NCBI GenBank assembly: GCA_018105865.1 | Contig: CM030862.1 | Location: forward strand, 1,022,101 to 1,086,100 | Length of the DNA: 64,000 nt | Direction of reading: 5' to 3' | From: Metaphire vulgaris | Taxonomy: Eukaryota > Annelida > Clitellata > Crassiclitellata > Megascolecidae | In this document: piece after piece, positions 24,109 to 42,679 of the stretch | How the letters are laid out: each line of letters begins with the position of its first letter | How positions within the stretch are numbered: position 1 is the stretch's first letter | Notes under the pieces: model-generated | What the model was told of the DNA's origin: nothing | Seen by the model: the letters and a program-made list of their open reading frames with translations, nothing else | The model's database searches: none | Program-made: the position numbers and the translations under genes

Positions 24109-24483
24109 CGGTAGACTCTATCAGTCTGTATGACTAAGTCTTACTATAGTAATTTGAAAATGCGCAAGCTAAATAAAGAGAGATTGTGATAGAGTTACAC
24201 ACAACTTAGGGGTCCCATCCGTTTCTAAACTTTCTTTGTGTAGGCCTAATGTTGTCAGAACAGATGGTCGTCTGCTGCCCAGGTTGATCAGCTGCTCGGG
24301 TTCCATCTCGAGTCTAGTTACGCCTCTGCCTTCGCTAGACTAAGAAGCCTGATTCGAGTTATGCGAAGGTCATCGAGTCTTTGAATGAAACCCTGGTTGC
24401 AAGACTGTCTATAGAGTTAACACGAAGTTCATCTCGTGGTTTGACAAATGAACGGCTTTGAAGAACAACGTCAAGTGGTAGGT

Positions 24484-24562
24484 GGATGAAGAAGGCGAAG
24501 AAGAAGGAGAAAAAAAGGAGGAGAAGGAGAAGGAGGAGGAGGAGAAGGGGAGGAGGAGGAAA
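24484..24562. repeat. Purine-rich (GAAGGAGGA)n tract
   Basis: About 80 bases almost free of pyrimidines on this strand. The flanks 24117-24480 hold no coding signal. Confidence 0.9.
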
Positions 24563-24758
24563 TACAGATCAGCTCTTTAATAATCTTTGCGAGCCGTTAC
24601 CACACTGAAAACCAGCATCGCCACAGATTGACCTGTACCGCCCATTTAAAGATAAAATAGATACAAACTCGATCTTCGTGTTCGTTGAGCTTTGAGCTGT
24701 TCCGCCATTTCCATTCGTCGTATAAGCGACCAAAGACTTACCCTAGTTTCAGGACAGT

Positions 24759-24971
24759 CATGGCCATATTAAGGTGGGGCTGAGGGGGCTGAAACCCCAG
24801 ACCCACCATAAAAAATAGGCCCACCGTTTTTCAAGTGACGACTTTTTTGATTGTCAGAGATTTTCTGTGAAGGCAGCGGGAAATTGTACAAGGGACAATT
24901 TTCAAAGTATGGAAGCGACGACCTTTTTTACTTCTCAGCCCCAGGCCCACTCGGACCTTAATCCGACCCTG
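24759..24971. mobile_element. hAT-like MITE
   Basis: Ends CATGGCCATATTAAGGTGGG and CGGACCTTAATCCGACCCTG. Flanking 8-mers AGGACAGT and AGGGCAGT agree at 7 of 8. Confidence 0.65.
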
Positions 24972-25058
24972 AGGGCAGTCCTATAACTTACCATAGAAAC
25001 GCTTTGTAGGGCCTACTTAGTGAAAGAGTACAGAAGCAAGATAGAACGACATCGTAGT

Positions 25059-25637
25059 CGGGGCCGTTTTAAGGCATAGGCATGACAAGCACGTGCCTAG
25101 GGCCAGGCCCGCCGAGAGAAATTCCGGGCCACTGTGCAGAATAAAATTTCTTGACCTTTATTTGCTTGTCGGCCTTTTTTACATCTTAAAATTACCTGAC
25201 GACCTTTTATGGTTTGTCAGCCTCTTTTACATCTTAAAATTAGCTGTTGACCTTTTTTGCTCGTCAACCTTTTCACGCCGGGCCCCCTTTTGCTCGCCGG
25301 ACCCCTCTACTTTGCTGTTATTATTCATGTTATTGTTAATTATACGCATTCAGCATGGGCCCGGCCCCCCAGACCGCCGAGCCCCTGTGCAGTTGCCCCC
25401 TGCCTCCCTATCGGCGGCCCTGTCTAGGGCCCCCGCGAAACAGGGGGCCCCGGGCGGATCGCGGAAAAGTTTTTCTGGTTCTTCATTTTGAATGTAGCCT
25501 ACCATTGTTTTCGACTTTCTGATGCCCGAAAGAAGTCCGACACGCAAAAAAGGTCATCACCGTCTCAGGTGTTTAACAAACTGTCGTCGCTACTTTTTAA
25601 AAATGCCTAGGAACCCACACTTCCTAAAACGGCACTG
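25059..25637. mobile_element. hAT element X, outermost layer of a nested complex
   Basis: Ends CGGGGCCGTTTTAAGG and CCTAAAACGGCACTG. The left target copy is ATCGTAGT (25051-25058). The right copy is split: ATCGT at 25638-25642, and it is completed only after the composite 25643-27512 and one of its own target copies are removed. X therefore predates the composite. No transposase frame is present. Confidence 0.85.
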
Positions 25638-25642
25638 ATCGT

Positions 25643-25821
25643 CATTAGCGTCACCACAGGAGGGGCACATAGGGGCAATGCCACCCCAACCTGCCCCAGA
25701 CCCCCTACCAGATTCGCGCAAATCCGGTTAGAAAGTTTTCTGTGGAGGCGTGAGGTGTGGGTACGGAATCTGGCACTCTAGACTCTTTGCCCCCAACCAA
25801 AAATTCTTGGCGACGCCACTG
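25643..25821. mobile_element. E1, hAT MITE forming the left end of the composite
   Basis: Starts CATTAGCGTCACC and ends GGCGACGCCACTG. About 80 percent like E2 by eye. A solitary, inverted member lies at 63645-63837, so E can exist alone. Confidence 0.8.
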
Positions 25822-26036
25822 CGTTCTAAATACAGAAGACGATGGCCTAAGTTTAAAATAGCGATTGATATCGATGCAATAAAGGATGCTAAAGATAGTC
25901 GCTCAATATGGTACTTGAAATCAATCTCTAACAGCAGGGGCGCCCATCCCCCCCTGACTGCTGGAAGCAGGTCCCCTTCCTGTCCTCCTTTTCCCCTGCC
26001 CTTAAACGGGGGTCAGGCAGGGATTTATCTACACCG

Positions 26037-26097
<61 letters not shown>

Positions 26098-27334
26098 CGA
26101 AAAAGTAGCCGTATAAGACTCGACACTGAACTTTGACAATCCCCATCCACGCAAATTCGTGGTCCGGGGTATAACTCCGGAAAATTTTTCAATAGGTGCT
26201 CATAGGTGAGTTTCAGTGCATTTTGGACATTAAATCGCATACTTTGGTGCACCAGGGTAAATACCAGTAGCTTCTAATTCTTAATTTCTGGAAAATTCCA
26301 ACAGCACAAAGCACTATTAAGTGTAAGTTGAAACTATGGAGAGATATCGCAGTAATTGCGCTGGAAAACTATTTAAAATTACCTGCAAATTATCCATTGG
26401 CAATATGACCACATCCAAATGCAAATAAAATAAATGTTACTTTTAGTATTTATTTTAAAAATTAGATTTCTCCAACAGCCACACCTACATTATTTTACAT
26501 AAATGTTAGAGGCATTAAAGCTGCAACAACTGCAAATTGGGTAACTAGACTTAAGGCAACTGACTGAAACAAGCAAATTATAATTATTAATTTATTATTA
26601 ACAGTATCTAATTGCACCGTTTCACAGTTTTGAATGGATTGTAATTTGTTGATGGAGGTCTTTGGAAGGCTGCAGTAGTGGAGGGAGTGCAGGGAGTTGC
26701 AGTAGTCTAATTTGGAATGTAAACTGGTGAGTCTATTAGTTTGTTATAAACGATTTATATTTCTTTGCACTCTTCATCATTAGAATGACTATGTAAAAGT
26801 TACAATAATAATAACACTTTATGAATGCCTGATAATAATGAACTTGAGCTTAAATGGTACCGGTAATCTTAAAAGTTACAAAATTGCACTGATTGATATT
26901 GATGCAGTCATTGAGGGCTTATCGAATAAATATACTACTCTAACGTGATACAAAACTCAAATTTCTTCCCCCCTAGGTTTTTCAGGAAGCATTTGCTTCC
27001 TTTCCCCCCTTGTGTGGGCGCCCCTGTCTAACAGGACGAAATAAGTTTCAAAAATGCGGTTGAATTTGCACAAATCCTATGCATTATTAGCATTATGAAA
27101 TAACGAGGGTTGTCATGGATGAACCGTTTTAAATGGAGAAGGTGATGGCCTATGATTACAATAGCGATTGATATCGATATATTAAAGGATGCTAAAGATA
27201 GTCGCTCAATATGGTCTTTGACGTCGATCTCTAACAGGACGAAATAACTTTCAAAAATGCGATTGTTTTGCACAAATCCTATGCATTATTAGCATTATGG
27301 AATGACGCGGGTTGTCATGGTGGAGGCGTTCTAA
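25822..27334. repeat. About 203-bp tandem repeat, two units, interrupted by a hAT
   Basis: Without the inner hAT (25935-27026 and one target copy) the segment is two units of 203 and 202 bp. Both carry ATAGCGATTGATATCGAT, GATAGTCGCTCAATATGG and CTATGCATTATTAGCATTAT. No coding signal. Confidence 0.85.
25935..27026. mobile_element. Inner hAT element, CAGGGGCGCCC ends
   Basis: 1,092 bp with ends CAGGGGCGCCCATC and GTGGGCGCCCCTG. Perfect 8-bp duplication TCTAACAG at 25927-25934 and 27027-27034. It contains an (ATT)n run at 26039-26096 and no transposase. This is the youngest layer. Confidence 0.92.
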
Positions 27335-27512
27335 CATTAGCGTCGCAACGGGGTGGAATGGGGCAATTGTCCCCCCTCCCAAACTGCCCCAGACCACTTA
27401 CCAGATTCGCGCAAAACCGGTGAGAAAGTTTTCTGTGGAAGGGTGAGGGGTGGGTAAGGAATCTGACACGCTAGCCCCTTTCCCCAACCAAAAATTCCTG
27501 GCGACGCCACTG
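27335..27512. mobile_element. E2, hAT MITE forming the right end of the composite
   Basis: Starts CATTAGCGTCGC and ends GGCGACGCCACTG, in the same orientation as E1. Right flank CTGATCGT. Confidence 0.8.
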
Positions 27513-27999
27513 CTGATCGTAGTTGATTGTCGACCTTTGGAGACAATAACCGTCGCTTCGCTGGCAAGATTTTGATTATCTACAACAGGGATGTCAGGAC
27601 TGGGGTGGTGGTGCATGGTGGAGGGCCAAATGACATGTCTCCCATATATCCTCGCGGGCCAAATGCAATAATGCTTCTAAACTTTCTAAAAATTTAAAGT
27701 AAAATTACGAAAACCCGAAACGTCGTTCAATCGTTACATTGACTACAACCTACAGTGTATAGCCTATAGACCCTATTGTGGTATACCTTAACTCTGACAA
27801 ACCGGATTCTAGTCTAGTCTAAGAGAAACTGTTAACGTTCAAAATCCTGCAACGGCGTGGATCGAATTGAAGACAAATAAAGTTAAAAGATAGACGATGT
27901 AGGCTACAGTAGACGTATGGAAGCTGAAGAGACACGACATTGTTTATTTTTCGCTGGTTAAGCAACGTTTGGTTTTAATTCGCAGTCATAGCTACTCTC

Positions 28000-28260
28000 A
28001 AATCATTTATAGGCCTATATATGCAGTAGGGCCTATTAGAAAAAGCAATGGCCCAAGCACTGAGCCCAGAGGAACTCCACTATAATAACGCTTGCCCATT
28101 CCCTGTAGCCACCCGGCCGCCACCCCTAATGCCAACATCAGTCTTCTTCCCTTCAACCAATTCTGAATCCACCTGAGAACATTCCCCCTTATTCCACAGG
28201 ACTTCAGTTTGGCACCCAGTCTTATGTAGGGCACTTTATCAAAAGCTTTGGCAAAATTTT
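28000..28260 (-). pseudogene. LINE (CR1/Jockey-like) reverse-transcriptase fragment
   Basis: The minus strand reads AKAFDKVPYIRLGAKLKSCG, then IQNWLKGRR and SGVPLGSVLGPLLF. These are the RT motifs around the AFD and SGVPQGSVLGP blocks, with Q changed to L. The piece ends before the YADD block, so it is a dead fragment. It precedes the first visible aminotransferase exon. Confidence 0.8.
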
Positions 28261-28419
28261 GCTATTACATCCGAGTAGACCTGTCGGCTGTCGCCTGGTC
28301 GCACAAGTCGCATCAGTGTAGAGAAATTTTATGTTTCTTGTTCCGCTAATATGTTGTCTAGTCCAAAGTGTAGGACTGCATTCGCTGTAAGCGAATACCC
28401 AATGAATTATTACTTACTA

Positions 28420-28586
28420 TTAAGTAATCTTTGACAACACCGTAGAGCTCAAGAACTCGGGTGATGACCTCTGATCGGTAATCGTTGTCAACTGTAGAGA
28501 GAGACGCAGGACAGAATTTAATTACCGTTTCTATGAGAGCCGGACAGTAGAAGCTCGGGTGAAATGGCAAATTGCGGCTGGTTTAG

Positions 28587-28600
<14 letters not shown>
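28420..28600 (+). promoter_or_regulatory. Probable 5' region of the aminotransferase gene
   Basis: The stretch becomes richer in CpG toward the first visible exon (28587-28680). I could not find the in-frame start codon, because a stop at 28584-28586 precedes the open frame. A short initial exon probably lies further upstream. Confidence 0.35.
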
Positions 28601-36192
<7,592 letters not shown>

Positions 36193-37370
36193 AATAATAA
36201 ATATTTCCGAGACGTTTGGCTGGTAAATAATTCTAAATTTTTAGCATCTGTTTGGTTTAAAAACAAATTTGCAGTGGTGTCTGTGTGTGTGTTTGTCTGT
36301 GTGTGCGACTATTGTTATAGCTCAAATTTACTGCATGCAATTGATTAGAAAATTTAGACAATTGCCTTTGCTTTGTGCACTTCTTAATTAATTGCGCATA
36401 GCTGAACAGGAGCAGTTTTAATTCTGTTCCTTTCTTTTTCTAGTCAAAATCATTCGAACTGAACTGTTTCTGAGTTTCTTCTTGTTATGGAATGAGAATT
36501 AAATCTGATTGCTGCCGCTATTTATTTACCTACGATTGAAGTGTGAGATTATAAGGTCACCCCTTCGACTTTATGCCCGACTGAAAGGTCTCAGCCTTTT
36601 GTCGTGGCATCAGCAAAATGAAGGGATTTGTCAGGCTTTCTCTTGCTGCCAACCCTTTCTGCTGAGTAAGCACACTTTATGCATTAAAAAATGCATTTAC
36701 TGGGCAAGGTCTTGGGCAGAAATGATTAGACGGTTTCTGCTTCTGTGGGACTGGGGGTGGAGGGTGGGAGGTATGAGCTGTGTCCCCTCTTAGCTGCTTG
36801 GCCGTGCAGTATTTTTAGAGCTGCAGTGCAGTCATTTTAAACACCATGCACGATGTGATAAAATACATACCGGCATTGGCTTGTGCCTATTGTTTTAGAG
36901 CACTGCTCACCATAGGCATAAACTGCTATTAGGTCTCTAGGTTTGAGTCTCCACTTTTTGAGAGACTTACATAGGGAAATGGGAAGGTATGTGGATTGGG
37001 CCTCCGGCTTTTTCATCCAAATTTATGCCAATGCTGCCCAAATAAAATATACTTTAAATGCATGCTTTTTTCTTAGAGGGTACTATAGGTTATATGAGTA
37101 TCACAAAAATTTAATGTTCAGGCCATCTTCTGAATTGCTGTTTTATGATTGTACCATTTAGCTTGCATTCCACATTGTTCTTTTAGTTATTTTATGGGTT
37201 AATATGAATGCCCCGTTTCACAATTTGTCATTTGTTTCTGCCATTAGCTGCTCTGGTTACTCTTGAAAATGTATTTTCTTGCATTTACCGGTACTTTATT
37301 TCCAAATTTAATTTTATACGATGTTTTCAAGTTATGTTTGGAAGTGAAAATAAACTGTCATTTGCTTGAT
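36193..37370 (+). other. GOT1: Probable 3' UTR of the aminotransferase gene
   Basis: Two AATAAA hexamers occur: one within ten bases of the stop codon and one at 37349-37354. The first seems too close to be the main site. A repeat (about 36898-37030) starting AGGCATAAACTGCTATTAGG and ending TTTATGCCAATGCT is a MITE also seen at 62066-62191. Confidence 0.5.
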
Positions 37371-37499
37371 TTGTAAGAGTGTTGTTGTTTCAAGCCATGT
37401 AATTAATCAGTGGCACTGTGAGTGACTTAACTATGGTCAGTGACTAATAAGTGACCATTGATTTATAAACTTGTATATTAGAATTAATATTTTGAAAGT

Positions 37500-37500
<1 letters not shown>

Positions 37501-37549
<49 letters not shown>
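37501..37549. repeat. (ATT)n microsatellite
   Basis: About 16 units. A second run is at 38000-38036. The 37560-38620 stretch has no coding or RNA signal I can support. Confidence 0.9.
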
Positions 37550-37552
<3 letters not shown>

Positions 37553-37998
37553 TTGCAGATGCCATTGGTATGTATTAATAGAATTCTATGAATTATTTTA
37601 CAATGCAATCTCTAGTGACACCATAATTTGCAAGTCCAAATGTACTGGTATTGTTAACTATAAATAGTTAATCATTTGGTTACTTTGATATGTATAGCAA
37701 TTGGAATTGGTATTAAAGTACTGATGGCTGATTGAGCATCATTTTTAAGATTAAGCCTTGGTAAGACATAAAATAATGTTTCCAGTTTTTGAGGAGGATT
37801 TAATTGAGAAATGATGCAGGTGTTCCAATTTTTTGCCCTTGATTAGCCTTTGATTCTCATTAAATACGAATTCAGTTTTCAAATGGTGGCCAGCTTTGCA
37901 TTTGTAATGCACATTGTGGACCTATGCTTATTTTACATACCATTATTAGACCACTTTTTAAAATTCAGTATATAATTGATTATCATTATTATTAATTG

Positions 37999-38036
<38 letters not shown>

Positions 38037-38629
38037 GAGCATTTCTAGAGCAAAAAGAAATGACCTATTGTTGTAAAAGACCTAGTTCATCTTCATCTTA
38101 CTATTTCCATAAAAAGTCTTGGCTTGTGAATTGACTGATCCTCTGATATTTTATGGTACAAAATTCTCAAACTCTGTAAGGTTGTTTACATAAATAATAG
38201 TCAATAGAAACAGTGTTGTTGATTATCATTTTGGGGCAGTTTTGATATTACTGAGGCATGACCGAAGTCATTTGAATGATATGCAGAATAGTGATGATGT
38301 GGTTCCACTTGAAGAGTGCAATGAAATTTTCTTCAAATGTTTAGTAGTGAGTGCCATATAAGTTATTTGCAATGAGAAGCTTTAATATCTCCAAACTTGC
38401 TTGCTAGCAGAAGGCGAGATGAGGCTCATAGCTGTTATGCATTCTATATGATGATTAATGGGTCACAAAGTAGGACAGTTTATTGCTGTGATTGCTTAAA
38501 ACTTGCTTAGCATCAAGGTAGGTTTTAGCAGGGAGGCAGCCGCCTGGTTTTAGTCAACGGGTGCTAAATTCCAAGTTATTTAGCGCAATAATTTACTCAT
38601 TAAGTAGAGCCAGTACCTTGTGACGCTCA

Positions 38630-38880
38630 GTGTTGCAGAATTTTCGGTCGCCATCTTGTTTTTCAACGATTAAAGAGTTTCTGTCTATTATTTGAATATA
38701 TAGCTCTAGATTATTTGCGGTGAACCTTTAGGTCGTTAAGTTGCACTTTCTTGGTGTTAAATTGCTCGCAGTACGTCGATGGATGCCGCCGAATCTGACG
38801 TAGCGTTGAAAATGGAGAATGCTGGCGCTACAGAAGTCGAACGGTCGTACGTGGATTTCTGTTTTTCTTTCGAATCATTT
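38630..38880 (+). promoter_or_regulatory. Candidate promoter and first exon of the ADD gene
   Basis: A CpG-containing stretch in AT-rich DNA with a YY1-type GCCATCTTG core at 38650-38658. An open frame from ATG at 38779 reads MDAAESDVALKMENAGATEV and continues to a GTAC/GTGG donor region near 38850. It could be a coding first exon or 5' UTR, with translation starting at 41070. Confidence 0.4.
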
Positions 38881-39009
38881 ATATAACTGAGCTGTTAGAC
38901 TACGTAACCGTACGTATAAAACTTTGGGTTCGTCTTTTGGTCAACTCTGTAAATGATAATTGTGATGCAGATTCAAACTTGTGATGCAGATTCAAACTTT
39001 CATTATTAT

Positions 39010-39300
39010 AGGGTGACTACTCAGGAAATTAGCAGAGTGGTAACAACCTGGACGACAGGGCAGAAGGTTGCGGGTTCAATACACGCAGGAGCCCTAAGGT
39101 TGACTCACCCTTACTCGCTAGAGGGCGGTGGTAAAATGAGGAGCAGCGATAAGCTGCGAGATAAAACGCTGGTCTGGTGAAAGTAATGACAACCCACTCC
39201 AGATTAATGGCTTATTTCACCTATGTCACTGATTGCCTGGATCAGAGATAAGCTCTGGAACTCAGCGCTCGGTCTCGAGCATGAGACCTACCTTTACGCT
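39010..39300 (+). mobile_element. tRNA-derived SINE (family 1)
   Basis: It begins with an A box (TTAGCAGAGTGG) and a B box (GGTTGCGGGTTCAATAC), followed by a body with GGTGGTAAAATGAGGAGCAG and CCAGATTAATGGCTTAT. Copies: 41930-42210 and 51385-51515. Confidence 0.8.
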
Positions 39301-39787
39301 CGATATTTCGAGCGCTTAAATGTTCCTTTACGGCTTGTGGCTGACGCTTTATCCCTTCCTTAATTCCCATTATGATCAGTTAGGTTATTTGGTAAATGTT
39401 TACTTCATCCCGGACGTCACACAAGTTGCTTATTGTACTTAAGTAAGTAAAATTACGTAGTCAAATAAGCTGCAAAGGTCAAGGCTGTTAAGAAGGCAAA
39501 GAAGGTGTAGAAAAAGAGTGAGCAGTGGGAATGGAGATGAGGAAGAAGAGAGGAGAGGCTGAGGAGAAGTATGTCATTGAATATAGCAGTATTCCTAACA
39601 TTTGCCGTCATAATATTGGCCTATAACCGATTATTGCTGACAGTACAAAAAGCTCAATTAATTTTGATCATGTGTGAGGTACTACAAGAAACTCGTGCAG
39701 TTCTGATATTTGTATGACAGCCATGGACTGATGCTAGGTTCATTTGCCTTATGGCATTATTGCTGAATGGTAGTAAATGTATAGGAG

Positions 39788-39900
39788 AGCATATGCCTCA
39801 GTGGCTCACTTGGTAGAGTATCAGCCATAAAAATTGGGATGATCTATCGACCTGGATTCAGTCCTCAGGAGGTTGGAGATTTTATTTCTTAAGCAGTCTG
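39788..39900 (+). mobile_element. tRNA-like SINE head (family 3)
   Basis: TGGCTCACTTGGTAGAGTAT resembles a tRNA A box, and CCTGGATTCAGTCCTCAGG a B box about 50 bases on. A worn relative lies at 40625-40700. No intact tRNA fold. Confidence 0.5.
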
Positions 39901-40219
39901 CTGGCACGGAGTGGAAGTTAACAGGGTCTTTGTAATCTGTTGAGTTTGCTTTACCATGTAATGTAATTGAATATTTGCTGTAACAGTGGAGCTGAGAGTA
40001 ACTGTCTCTACCAAAAAGAGCCACTGTAATAAATGTGCGATGAAGCAGCTGCATGCAGTTACCAAAGCAAGTGCACCACTGCACCAAGTATTTGGTCACA
40101 AGAATGCAACACAGAAAGGCCTTGAACATGATGGAAAAGTGTTGGAGACAACGCTTGTTTGTCTGCATTTGGGATTTTGATAAGAAAATTTATGAGAATT
40201 TACACTGCATGACATGGAA

Positions 40220-40220
<1 letters not shown>

Positions 40221-40248
<28 letters not shown>
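40221..40248. repeat. (TG)n microsatellite
   Basis: About 14 TG units. The 40250-41060 stretch is otherwise AT-rich and non-coding. Confidence 0.9.
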
Positions 40249-40250
<2 letters not shown>

Positions 40251-41069
40251 ATTTGTTCCAGTTCAATATTTTGTCCTGTTTTAGAGCTGAAGTGACAATG
40301 AAATCCACTGAGACAGTCAGCACAGCCAAGGCAGCTTCTGTAAGAACAACTCAGCTACTCTTTCATGTAATGTAGTATTTTGATATGATGCCAGATATGA
40401 GTGTTAATTTATGGGTAGAATATAAATGTGGTAAGCTATTACTTGACAGTAGTATAGTAAAATAAAATGTTTGATACCACTTTCTAAGATATATAAATAT
40501 GTATAAAATTATTCAACTCTCTTGAGCATAATTTAAAATTGAAGCCAATAGCAGAGTGTAAATCACATTATGTTTGGACTTTATAAAGGAGACCTGCTTG
40601 TATTCTGTACATATTGACATGCGTTGAGCACCTGTATAGGTAAATTGGTAGAGCTTCAGCCCTGCTTTAGATAAGCCACCTCACCTGGATTGGATTCTTT
40701 GGAATGGACTTGGTATGTCTTTGACATTCACATGTCAGAGTGGATATCTGCAATCAACATGGTCTGTTGGTCACACTACTGTAGACTGACAACTGTTGCT
40801 TTATTATTATCATCAAGGTGCTATATAAATCAAATATTTCCAATTCCATTTTTTAAAATATTTAGTCATCCAGTAGAATTTTATTATAATGAACTACCGG
40901 CAGTTATAATAGAATGCCAGCTGTCAAGGACAAATGCGGGTTCCGTAGGATGTTTAAAATTTTGCAAAAACGAATTAGTGATGGAGATGTTGAAATTTCA
41001 TGATTTTCTACGTAGAATCTGATTTATAATGAAGACCACTTTGAAATGGCTTTGCGTTTTGTTTTGCAG

Positions 41070-42618
41070 ATGTCAGACGATGCCAAAGGACGATCATCTC
41101 GGAGGTTTGTCAGTTTTATTTAGGTTGATTGACTCGATGAGCATTTAAGGCTTTCTTTTTCTTTCTGCCGCCATCATATGCAGTTGTCATTGTTATGTAG
41201 AGCTTCGTATCGTTTTGTTGTCACGATGTTTTCTTATTGTCTGCAGTTTCCATGTTGCTGTTTCAATTTATTTGTGTATTATTATTAGGAATTTTTTTCT
41301 CTTTTTCTGTAGAATTTTTATTATGTACAAGTCTTCCATGTTAAATTGTACAGTGTTTCATATGGTTCATATGAATAGTGTTTGCTCAATTTCAGTAATA
41401 AACAGATGCCAATGTTTTCAATACTCACAAACTATTTTAGCACAATATGTTATTATATGGGAAATTAGAGTATCTATAATTATGCCTATCATAGAATAGT
41501 TATAATGGAAATTTGACTGTAATGAATGAAGTCCCATGTCCATCATGGTATAAATTCATATAATAGTTTGGGTTATTACAAATTCCAGATATTGAATAGA
41601 GTCCTTGGAAGCATCTTATGATGGGGTTCTATTGTATTGACAAATTGTATCAATTATATTAACAAATGTTATCAATTCTATGATGATATTTAGGTATAAA
41701 TGTTGAGGTAATTTGTCAGAGATTTGTCTGGAATTGATTGTATTCCTATTTATGTAAGGACATTGGAAGCACGTCACAATGGTGTTGCTGCAAAATTATC
41801 TTTTCTAATTATTTATTGCAGGCATATATTTAATTATTTAATTAAGGATGGAGATTTAAAATAACACTGTTTTCAGTCATGTATGTCATCCATTGTATTT
41901 ATATATGGCTATTCTATTCTATGGGGCGGGAAGATGGCGAGAGGTAACCCACTAGAGGGACACACTGATGGAACGGGAGGAAGACCCACCCAGAGCCCTA
42001 AGGTCGACTCGACCTTATTCACTAGAGGGTGGTGGTAAAAATGAGGAGCAGCTTAGTGCTAAGCTGTGGGATAAAATGTGAATCTGGGGAAAGTAATGGC
42101 AATCTATCCCAGATTAATGGCTTATATCTCCTACATACGGTGATTTCCTAGATCGGAGATAAGCACCGGAACCCAACGCACAGACTCCAAGTACGGGACC
42201 TACCTTTTCTATTCTCTTTTCTATGCTGAACTGGTTGTTTGTCTTGTGCATGTTTGAATGTTTTTGCATTAAATTTGGAAATAAACGCGTGAACCAGAGT
42301 TATGTTGTGGAATTCAGAGTCTGGGAATTAAAATTTTTTTGCTTTAGGAAGCCAAGCAAGACGCACAGGGTTGTGGATTCTGAGGAGGAGGGCGAGGAAG
42401 ATGAGGAGGAAAACTTTGATGGTTACCTTAAGGAGAGAATAATCAAAGGCCTCTCTAAATCCGCGGGCAGAGGCAATACTGCGGTTGATGATGGTGATGA
42501 GGATGAAGACGATGAGGGGGGAATGGATGAAGAGGAAATGGAGGAATTTGAAGATCAAGATCCACTTCATCTACCTGAAGGTTTGCTAATTGTCACCTGT
42601 GCCCATTACTAGGTTATG

Positions 42619-42679
<61 letters not shown>

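Larger units (their letters stand above)
25643..27512. mobile_element. Composite hAT transposon (E1 - repeat units - E2)
   Basis: Two same-orientation end elements, E1 (25643-25821) and E2 (27335-27512), enclose a two-unit tandem repeat. The whole block is flanked by the perfect 8-bp duplication CTGATCGT at 25635-25642 and 27513-27520. The inner borders of E1 and E2 also share an 8-mer, CGTTCTAA (25822-25829 and 27327-27334). This suggests that a single E once sat in a tandem array and was doubled before the whole unit moved. Confidence 0.8.

Noticed and set aside
39010..39090. Possible tRNA gene
   Set aside because: A and B boxes are present, but no cloverleaf with paired acceptor stem can be formed. 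The same head is followed by a shared body in other copies, so it is a SINE.
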